Assembly (NCBI RefSeq): GCF_037975245.1 | Contig: NC_092574.1 | Location: 15,532,213-15,596,212 of the forward strand | Direction of reading: 5' to 3' | DNA: 64,000 bases | Origin: Apostichopus japonicus | Lineage: Eukaryota > Echinodermata > Holothuroidea > Aspidochirotida > Stichopodidae | Part shown: positions 37,720 to 64,000 of the stretch, in pieces | Position numbering within the stretch: the first letter of the stretch is position 1 | Layout of the letters: each line of letters starts with the position of its first letter | Notes under the pieces: generated by a model | Told to the model about the DNA's origin: nothing | Database searches by the model: none | The model's input: only the letters and a program-made list of their open reading frames with translations | Made by a program: the position numbers and the translations under genes

Positions 37720-38525
37720 ATGATTTCACACCATTTAGCCCAGAAGGTTTGACCCCTCAAAGTTACTTAGACCATCTAGGTCATTCACAAAAAATTGTCA
37801 CCTCAACCCCAGTGGTCGGGTTTGGACCCCAGACCCCCTGAAAAGACCCCCCGGACGGACTAATTTCACCCCATCTAGCCCATTGACCAACCTTTGTCAG
37901 AAGGAAGTAGTATGGCTGTACATTACAAAAAAGGCAGAACTGACAAAATTCCTGGTCGGGAAGGGGTTGTCAGACCCCCCACTAAGTTACCCCAGTCGGG
38001 TTGATTTCACCCCATCTAGCCCATGGACCAAACTTTGGCAAAAGGAAGTAGCATGGCGGTATGCTACAAAAATGGAATAACTGACAAAATTTTTGGTCGG
38101 GAAGGCGTTGTCAGACCCCCACAAAGATTACCTTGACCCACCCCCCAGAGGCGAGTTGATTTCACCCCATCTAGCCCATGGACCAAACTTTGTCAGAAGG
38201 AAGTAGTATGGCTGTACATTACAAAAAAGATAAAACTGACAGAATTCCTGGTCGGGAAGAGGTTGTAAGACCCCCCCCCACTAGGTCACCCCCAGTCGGG
38301 TTGATTTCACCCCATCTAGCCCATGGACCAAACTTTGTCAAAAGGAAGTAGTATGTCTGTACATTTCAAACAGTGTAAAACTGACAAAATTCTCAGTCAG
38401 GAAGGTGCTGTCAGACCCCCACAAAGGTCACCCTCACCCCCCAATAAAAATGGCGGGTTGATTTCACCCCATCTAGCTCGTGGACCAAACTTTGCTTACA
38501 GTATTTTAGTTGTCAAAATCTTTCA
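37720..38525. repeat. ~142-157 bp tandem repeat, about 5 copies
   Basis: TTGATTTCACCCCATCTAGC (or close variants) begins at about 37,859, 38,001, 38,156, 38,301 and 38,458, giving periods of 142, 155, 145 and 157. A degenerate start lies at 37,720. Each unit has AAGGAAGTAGTATGGCTGTA, ACTGACAAAATTCCTGGTCG and a C-rich CAGACCCCCC segment. Open frames of 65-68 codons here follow the repeat and are not convincing genes. Confidence 0.9.
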
Positions 38526-38530
38526 ATAGT

Positions 38531-39240
38531 TGACATATTCTTCTATATCCTTAACAAGTACAATGGTTCTGAAAAATTCTAACTACAGGATTATTTTAAG
38601 GCGAAAACTTAATTATTATATGAGGGTAGACTTTGACCATGACATGAAAGTCTTATGTTATTCTATTGAGTTGTTACACCATAGACATAAGTAAGTAATG
38701 CACTTAACTGACTAATAGAACACTTGTTCAACGGTTTAAACATACCCAACTCCTCGAAGCAGAAGACGGATATGCCATAGACAACACAACAAGTACGGTA
38801 ATTTATTCATAACATGACATTCATTTCCGAACAAATATTGCATGTGCCATCTATAACCGTTGATAAAGTGCTTTTCCACCGAATTAATAATTTCTGATTT
38901 TAGGGTTTATTTTGATATTCCGCATTACATTTCCTTGATCTACTCAATGATAGCTAGTGATATTTTGTTAAAACGTGATATTTGTCAATTTGGTACCGGA
39001 TATAGCTCAGTGACGTCAACACTTGTGAGTTCTTTTTTCCAAGCTGTTTACTTACTTTAGATTGTAATTGAGTTATCCTTGGACAAACTATAAACAAAAT
39101 TACACAAACTTTGTATACACTGTTGAATTGGACGACGGTTCAGTTTATATACTCACCGAGTGGACAACACATGAACCTATCAAACCAACACTTTGTAACC
39201 TATCAAACTGAAAGCTAAGTGATAGAATTAAAATTACTTT
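38531..39240. other. no gene recognised
   Basis: AT-rich intergenic DNA with nothing identifiable. Confidence 0.5.
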
Positions 39241-39245
39241 TAAAT

Positions 39246-39292
39246 GACAAAATAAATAAATAAATAATTAATAATAAATAATAAATAAATTA
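39246..39292. repeat. AATA-type microsatellite
   Basis: AAATAAATAAATAAATAATT followed by AATAATAAATAATAAATAAA, an imperfect tetra/trinucleotide A/T repeat. Confidence 0.8.
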
Positions 39293-39447
39293 AGTAACCC
39301 GCAGGGTATTAGAAAAGAGGCAGAAAAGGGAGGTCATGCATCCATATTAATGCATATGTTGATTTAGCTGTGATAATCCATTGGCAGAAGTTGATTGTTT
39401 TAACGCATTAATTACCGTTTCTGAGGGCGCTGTCATACCGTTCCTAA

Positions 39448-39545
39448 CAGAGCCGTATATAGAGATATACGGCTCTGGTTCCTAATAGATTCTGTCTAGA
39501 TTCTGAATCCAATCAGAGCCGTTGATACGGCTCTGGTTCCTAATG
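39448..39545. repeat. duplicated AGAGCCGTAT hairpins
   Basis: CAGAGCCGTATAT-AGAG-ATATACGGCTCTG (39,448-39,477) and CAGAGCCGTTGATACGGCTC (from 39,514) are two hairpins. Each is followed by the same CTCTGGTTCCTAAT, a ~58 bp tandem duplication. Confidence 0.8.
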
Positions 39546-40793
39546 CGCATGATCGGTCCTTTTTAAGTTCTACAAAGATTTTGTATAGCACAGCTGTGAC
39601 GTTCACAATCTAAGTAGGCCTACGGTGCTGGTTGTGAAAATATGTTTAAAGAGATCTCGTCTCCAATTAATTCCAGAACATGTTCCATTTCGGAGCATGG
39701 GATACAATTTTAAAGCCGTTCAAAGCTAAAATTTGGTTTAGCAGACGTGATTGAAACTACCTCAAAGAAGCTTTCTGATTGGTTGATTACCACACGTGAC
39801 ATGGCTCCACTGTTAATTCTAGACATGACTGATGATCAATAACCGCCAACACGGCCAAACACGGACAGGTAAACTTATAGATATATGATATTGCGAAGAT
39901 ATGAATATTTTTAATTTGGGGATAATATTTGTGAATGTATCTGGCAACAGCAGTGTGTATGATGGAATCATGACAATTGTGTTGAAGTTTTTCTTTGTTC
40001 TTCTGTGTGCATATTAAAATCATGTGTTCACAGAGGAATGTAATATGCTTAGTTAGGAGAAGAAGGGGCAAAAAACGTTGAACTTTGATCAACTTTTATA
40101 TACAGACCCCCCCCCCAAAAAAAAAAAAACACTTTGCGAATGTATCACATTTCAAGGGGAAAATAGACAGAAGATATAAATAGGAGAGTAATACTATTTG
40201 GTAGCCCATCTACCGTGATAATATTCTTGGTTGTTTGGTTGTTAATGCTACTAATGTTTCTATAAATATCTCTGTTTTAAAAGGCCTAATTTCTGGCATC
40301 TGCACATCTGATGTGGCTTCGTAACATAAGTTGTCTTCTGTTAATTAATGCAAGTCCATAATTGTTTTCGGAATTCTAATTACTCAATCAAAGAATAATC
40401 TCATAAAAAATGGATCACCCCCAATCACCCCCTCCATGGATGATATATCCGACACCATTTGCCCTTGAAAAAGAATTGTTACTTGTTATTCTTATACTGA
40501 ATTTCGTTCGTTGAACTTTTTTACGTTGAAATACATACACACACACATACTCCATCATGAATGCATATAGGTAACGATTATTATCGAAGCCAAAAACAAA
40601 ACACAATATAAACAAAAGGAAAACAAATATGATGGAAAATCAATTTAACTTTAATATATTAAAAGATTCCGACTTTTACATTCTACTTCTTTTATGTAAA
40701 ACATCTGAGTATACAATTAATATATTCTTTCTTGTTAAATTACATGAAAATTGATGTAATCAACCATTCAAAATATGAGATGCGATCCGTACC

Positions 40794-41214
40794 GACCAAA
40801 ACACCCGATACTCATAGCTAGTACAGTAACTACTGTTCATGTTCCACAACCGTGCATCAGTAACTACTGCGCTGTGTTCGCAACACGGTAACATGTGTTA
40901 CAGTTGTCACAGTAATTACTGAAAAGCTGTTACACGTTGAAGTACGAGTCCGACAGGTGACAATTTGCAGTAATTTAAAAAAAAAAATCTTAATTTTTTT
41001 TTAATTTTTAAGTATTTTAAATGTTAAATTTTAAACTTTAAAAATTTAATTTTTAATTTTTTAAAATTTGCAGTAAGAAAACACTTGCATTAATTACTGT
41101 GCCACCTGGAACACATGTTACCGTGTTACGAACACAGCGCAGTAGTTACTGATGCACGGTTGTGGAACATGAACAGTAGTTACTGTACTAGCTATGAGTA
41201 TTGGCTGACCAAAA
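40794..41214. mobile_element. foldback (MITE-like) element with 8 bp TSD
   Basis: Arms 40,808-40,903 and 41,107-41,201 are inverted copies with almost no mismatch over ~95 bp, and are repeatedly built from CAGTAACTACTG or CAGTAATTACTG motifs. The interior (40,970-41,065) is A/T-only. The direct repeat GACCAAAA flanks it at 40,794-40,801 and 41,207-41,214. There is no coding capacity. The 8 bp duplication is compatible with a hAT-type transposase acting in trans, which is an inference. Confidence 0.8.
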
Positions 41215-41299
41215 ACAAAATCCTTACTCACTGAGTTTACATATACATATTCGAAGAAGTGGATAATTTTCACCCTGTTTTCTGAATACCCCAAATCTT

Positions 41300-41345
41300 A
41301 CTGGTTTGGGTCTTTACGAACGACGATACTTACCTGTCTACCCAA
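41300..41345. repeat. short dispersed repeat, copy 1
   Basis: TTTACGAACGACGATACTTA then CCTGTCTACCCAACCTG. Related strings occur at ~41,600 (GCGAACCCCGATACCTGTCTG) and ~52,065 (ACAAGCGACGATATTCACCTGTCTC). Confidence 0.5.
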
Positions 41346-41589
41346 CCTGTAAGAACTGGTGAATTGCGCCCCATTACAAACGCATCGACACAAGTCGGCA
41401 TCTCTGTTGGCAGTGGCAATTCATTCAAAACGGATGCATTAAAGTTACATAATCATCACGTGAAGTTTGATTTGATACGAAACTGTATGAAATAAATCCA
41501 TTTATAATCAAGACAACTATTAATAATATTTAATACATGAAAATATATCAAGTTACACAATATTAAACCCCACAAAACTTAGTACTTTT

Positions 41590-41825
41590 GAGTATTTGCG
41601 AACCCCGATACCTGTCTGTCACTCCTCGAATCAGGAAATTCTACCTTTCCTAAGAGTATACGCAGTACAAGATGATTTTAGTTGCAAATACAGGTGTTTT
41701 ACTATATATCCGCAAGGAAGAGGAAGTGGGTGATAATAACCCGGAAGTGGGTCAGTGGGGATCAGGTTAGGTAGATGGGGAAAGTGCATGGTTCGAAAAG
41801 TGACTGCAGGTAAGATTGGATTGAA
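41590..41825. repeat. dispersed repeat, copy 2
   Basis: It shares GCGA-x-CCCGATA-x-CTGTCT and, at 41,720-41,755, GAAGAGGAAGTGGGTGA followed by ACCCGGAAGTG with 52,276-52,312 in intron 9 of the transporter gene. Family unknown. Confidence 0.5.
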
Positions 41826-44685
41826 GTCAAATACAACTTTATTTAGCATTTCTTATCGCTAAGATTTTCAACACAAAATCAGAAAAAAAAGACAGAAATT
41901 AGTCCTTTAAATTTTTGGTTCAGTCTTTTTTCAAAGAAAAGAACAAAGCACCATGCAGTAGCTTTAAAAAAAACTCCTTATACGGACAGGCCTGAAACTA
42001 GGCCGGAGGCCTCTTTACATCGTTGATGCTCCTCATACTCGCAATCTCTTATCAAGGGCCTGAATAAAAACCAAACTTTGAAAGCTTATTGCGTACCTGA
42101 CATTTTCTGAAGCATGATTTGATATGTTGCAAACTTACAATTAACCTATGATATACTTTAAGTTTGTCAAACAAAACCATTAGTCACGTGTTTTGACATA
42201 ATTTGTATTGCTTATATTGGAATAAATTAACAATATCTCTATATAAACTAAAATTTGTTTGCAACCCTGTAATTAAAAAGCAACCTGAGTCAAATAGATA
42301 GAATCTCGTTATATCATATTTTTCTTTTTAAATGGGTTTTCCACCAAATTTATGTTTACAAAGAAATCAAGGAAAAAAGAGATACATTGTGTTATTTTCA
42401 TGAATAAAATCAAACAAATAATCTGGCTCGTTAAAATTATTAATTATGTGCATGTTGCTTCATTCAATATAACAAAGAGAGAATATAGTGGAGATATACA
42501 GACAAACACAGGACATAGTATACGAAGATGGCAGGTTTAATGTCACGAGGCACTTAATAGTCACTTGTCTTACAGAACAGCGATTCAGGCTACAGCTGAA
42601 CAGACTCTCACCACCACCCCACCCCCACCACCTTACAAACGATATTCAGTATGCGTCGAAGTTGGTTTGGACTATGGACCCGATTTGAGAATATGGTTAA
42701 GCAATCTCCGTCCGCGAGCTCCGAAAACTGTCGATAAATTTTCCGACATCTTGATAAATCACACCGAAAAGTTTTCGCTACCTACTTTTAGGGTGGCGCT
42801 TCATTGTTCATTGTTATATAGACTCAACAAATGAAACTTGGACTGGAAGACTGAACCAATCCAGAATTATCTCGGAACTGGTGAGCATCATTAACATATC
42901 AAACTGACCAATCTGACTTATAACCTATTAGAATAAGTTTCGCATCAGTATATAGTGGAGTGTTATAGATGAAGGTAAAAATATCCCAAAATATACAACT
43001 TTATCAAACACTCAGCTCTTTAAGGAAGATACATTCAAGCTGGTTTGATGGATATAAAATCAAAAATCTAATCGAAATATAACAAACTATGAAATAAATG
43101 TCTTTACAAAATTGATACATACTCAGAAAAAAAAAAAACTTGTATATACGTTGAGCAATCTGTTATTTACACAATGATGGGTCACTTTAAGCTCAGAGTA
43201 AAATATACACCTTGATGCCGTTTTTGAATCACAATTGTTTTGAAAAAGCGAGGTTAGGAAGCGTTTTTAGGCAGGAAGACGAGAAGGTGAACTTAAGTAA
43301 GTGAATAAATCAAACAACTTACAAATAATTACACTGTTCGGTCCGATCAAAAATTACAAAAGCAGATAATGGATTTTCTGACAGTTATTCACTCCTCCAA
43401 CATCACTTAAATTCGTAGAAAAAAACAAACAAATAAATTACATGCATTTTTATTTTTTTTACTAGAATTATTTTGCTGCTTAAAATGGATACTTTCTTAT
43501 AGCTTTAGTGCACTTCGAGTATTTTATATGTATAGTAACGGTAACATAATACTTCGAGATATGATGTTTCGCATTTTTGAGCTGTAATTGGCTTCCAGAA
43601 CATTCAAAACACTAAGACAGTATACAAATAGCTGACAACATTTAACAGATTGTGTGCTTATGCATTTTTGTTTTAATTCTTACTTTGCTTAGACACTGTC
43701 TTCAAAAACAAACGACTGAATATCGAGGCTTGTAGTAAATGTTGGTGTGTGTGTGTATAAATATATATAGTAACCCACCCCCCACACCCTTTCCGTTTTA
43801 CTAACCTCTCTCATCAGGCCTACTCACAAGTTAATCGACGTCCATGCAACTTAATGTTTAGAATACAACACTCGGAGATCTCAGACAATTCAACACTATG
43901 ACATCGTGGGGTAAAGTACGAATTCGTGTACAATAAAATACCATATAGTTCTATCATGTAAACACGATATGGTAAACTATCACCTTTTGAATATAACCCA
44001 TTCATGCTTTTTACGGTAGTGACAAGTTTTAAACTGTATAACACTGTGTTTATCACATAACGATGTTTAATCATATCACAAATTCATACTGTTCCATCAT
44101 ACTCCACTAATATTGAATACGTAAGTATCTGATCATGGTCAAACTTTGCGACAGTTGCTGAAAAAAATATACATCAAGAAACTAAAAGTGTAACCTTGTT
44201 TGAAATTAAAAGTGAAACTTTCTTTGGAGCAATGTTTTACCCGGTGGATCAAACCATGGATCCACTCTCAAAACAGAAGCTATTGGGATGATCAAAGCCA
44301 ACACACTTCTTTGGAGGTATTCGAATACAATATCCAAAATATCAGTGATGTGGATATTTACAAATGACGTAACTTAAACATCTCCTACAGGAGGGAGTAT
44401 GTATACAAGACACTTTGGAAAAAAAAAAGAATGAAGTAAAATATACAAATTAGATATACTAAATATACAGTAAAAGCTCATATTTGTCATATTTCTGTGT
44501 CTGAAATATTGGATTGTTCAAATACAGTTGGCTTGTTATTTAAATAAATTCTCTCTCTATACTATCTGATATGCTCCCATTATACTTTTCGTTTTATACA
44601 CATTACAAAAACCCAAATTGCAATTAATTTCGTCCCTCGCCGGGTGAAATTCCTGACGAACTCTGGTTTGATAAGTAAAAGTGAT
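41826..44685. other. no gene recognised
   Basis: AT-rich intergenic DNA downstream of the transporter. Several 60-90-codon open frames occur on both strands, with no recognisable domain and no splice context I would trust. Confidence 0.5.
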
Positions 44686-44687
44686 TA

Positions 44688-44765
44688 ATATATATATATA
44701 TATGTTATATATATATATTATATATATATATGTGTGTGTATGTGTGTGTGTGTGTATGTGTATAC
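44688..44765. repeat. compound (TA)n/(TG)n microsatellite
   Basis: Alternating TATATATATA runs interrupted by TGT and TTA, followed by GTGTGTGTATGTGTGTGTGT. Confidence 0.9.
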
Positions 44766-45654
44766 ATATGCAGCACCATTATCATCGTAAGGACAAAGAA
44801 TCATCTTAGAATATTTAGGCTAATTGCGTGACTATAATCCACTCATGTACAATTGGTTCCCAATGATCTACATATGTTATACAAGATTCGTATATATTCG
44901 GTCTTGTGGATTTGTACTAGTACTCGGTGTACTTCCATTAGTTATATAGGTACTAATACCAAATGACATACTCGCACGTTGACTTAGAGCATTGTACTCG
45001 TACTCACATATACCAAGGGAAATACTATTAGTATACTAGCAGCCGTGATGTTTTACCAAAACAATACTGATTTCCATAAACCATAAATTACCGTTCACGT
45101 CGGATTACCCCTGTTCCAGTTACTTGTATCTTTCTTACTCATTAGATGAGGTCATGATATTTGTTAGTTTTGTTATATGGTACTCTACCTTTGATTGATG
45201 TTTACTAGTTGTTACATGGCCCCACCACCTACTGGATCAACACTTTCGGAGCGTAGCTACACGCGCTCATATATACTGGTTACGTGGTATAAGATATACA
45301 GTTTTAAATCGGTAATAACGATTTGCACAAGCACCTTATTAGATTCCTCTAAAGAAACCGCCTCCAAGATAGAGCCTAGGAACATAAAATCATGTTAGTC
45401 TATATCACTATAGCATATAGGCGATAAACCTATAGCCGGCCACATACATGTACAATGTAATACTAGTAGTACCCACCGTTTACACTAAACAGTGATAATT
45501 AGTTATTGTTATTTTTCTTTTTATTGAATCTCTGTATGGATGCCACACAGTTACACATATAAACTTTTCAGTTCTCGATTCAGTAATGGAATATCTGAGG
45601 GCGAATCTGTTTGAGGTATTGCCTGTACATATATAAACATTCCTATTAAATCGC
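44766..45654. other. no gene recognised
   Basis: AT-rich DNA beyond the likely 3' UTR of the transporter gene. Nothing identifiable. Confidence 0.5.
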
Positions 45655-45790
45655 TTTATTGTACAAATTAGATACTATTTTTGGTACATCTTGATACTCT
45701 TTAGCAACGGATATGTAAATAGAAGGGAAATAAAAAATAACTAAGTTAAAAAAAATAGATCAACGTAGTTGAGTCCCCATTACTTTTATT
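45655..45790 (-). promoter_or_regulatory. candidate polyadenylation signals for the SLC13 transcript
   Basis: On the minus strand AATAAA occurs at 45790-45785 and again at 45660-45655, about 475 and 605 nt after the stop codon. Either could end the 3' UTR. No nearer AATAAA was seen. AATAAA is frequent in AT-rich DNA, so this is only a candidate. Confidence 0.3.
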
Positions 45791-46264
45791 GTAAATAAAG
45801 ACTCCGATATGCTGTCGCGGCTTAACCACCCGTTACATCGAGAACCCGCCGATATTTGACATATAATCGTACACCTCCGTGACGTGAGAAGTTACGCATG
45901 TACCCATCATGACAGGGTCAACCATGATTAAATCATATATCCTTCTAAGTAATTGACCACAAAGATGCTAAAAAAATCACAGAATGGTCACTTATACTAC
46001 AACTTCAGCAATCAATCCTGCTGCCATCCTAGAAGTACGTATCCCCAAGGAGACATTGAAATGTCTAATATAACACTCTTTCATGTCTTTTAAATACATT
46101 GGAATCATCACTGAGAAAGTCATTTTGAGAGCTGTTAGCAACTTCTAGCAGTAGGTTTATAATTTGGAGACCCGTATATTATATTGACTGATGAGCTACA
46201 GCATAATACATACGTTACTACGTGATTATATCTTCTGTTTAGGTGAAGTAATCAGATATACACA

Positions 46265-63641
<17,377 letters not shown>

Positions 63642-63964
63642 CTACATAACAATGAGGATCAATTCAATTAATTAATTACATTAGGTCAGTTATAAAACAA
63701 GTGTCAAACAATTATCCCATCAATGAGAAATAAAAATGAATGGTTCAGTGTGCTTGGTTGTCTGATACATAAACTTTACATTTTTTCTCACATTCAAACT
63801 TATACATTTGGACACCAAAAGCAAGCGACATTGACTTTAATGGATAATAGCTTAAAGCACAAAATTGGTTTTGATATGTTGTGAACCATTAAGAAAACAA
63901 TTTTAATAAATCGGGGTAGTATTACTATATCCTCCTTAGTTTTGAAAGATAACCCTTTTAACCA

Positions 63965-64000
63965 AGGGCGTAGGAACCGGGGGGGGGGGCTGGGGGCGCC
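63965..64000. repeat. possible end of a dispersed repeat at the right edge
   Basis: AAGGGCGTAGGAACCGGGGG continues into poly-G and then CTGGGGGCGCC. See the inverted counterpart at 1-60. The sequence is cut by the window edge. Confidence 0.4.

Noticed and set aside
42488-42834. Overlapping open frames of 66-89 codons with a proline run
   Set aside because: No family resemblance. The two frames overlap in different registers and the proline run comes from a CCACCACCCCACC stretch.

Overview
This window looks like nuclear DNA from an animal. Its one clear gene is split into short exons with GT-AG introns and encodes an SLC13-type sodium/carboxylate cotransporter. The intervening DNA is AT-rich and full of satellites, microsatellites and foldback elements. 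A marine invertebrate, possibly an echinoderm or other non-vertebrate deuterostome, is plausible, but the sequence alone does not settle this. There are no bacterial-style operons, no CRISPR array, and no tRNA or rRNA gene that I could see.

Layout: (1) 1-2,550 is unassigned DNA holding one short terminal-inverted-repeat element (823-1,328). (2) 2,555-4,050 is a satellite of alternating ~205 bp and ~244 bp subunits, giving a ~449 bp dimeric period. (3) 4,051-36,187 is a ~32 kb repeat territory built from only two building blocks. One is a ~46 bp satellite monomer. The other is an 8 bp family of general form CAT-N-(T/C)-TA-N, which appears as ATTTTATC, CATGTTAG and CATGCTAC arrays. These are organised into nested higher-order repeats: a ~5.3 kb block recurs ~14.2-14.4 kb apart, a ~3.5 kb block recurs, and a ~500 bp higher-order unit is repeated nearly identically. 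All very long open frames here (tens of FYHFIILS-like repeats) are by-products of stop-free 8 bp repeats and are not genes. (4) 36,188-46,264 is gene-poor, with a ~142-157 bp tandem repeat at 37,720-38,525, hairpins at 39.45 kb and a 405 bp foldback transposon at 40.8 kb. (5) 46,265-63,641, minus strand, carries 12 exons of the SLC13 gene. I joined them by splice sites and reading phase into 587 consecutive codons ending in a natural stop. Only the N-terminal exon(s) lie beyond the right edge.

The SLC13 protein carries both halves of the DASS/SLC13 transport fold. There is an SNT motif in each half (visible residues 106-108 and 459-461), a GTGPN motif (218-222) and a TPPN motif (503-506). It is expected to import di- or tricarboxylates (succinate or citrate type) with sodium across the plasma membrane. 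Its introns contain several perfect or near-perfect inverted repeats, including a ~90 bp-arm hairpin between two (TA)n tracts close to a 5' splice site.

The most unusual part of the window is the 32 kb satellite/8-mer territory: its homogenisation, its kilobase-scale G-free strand and its module-like conserved flanks.
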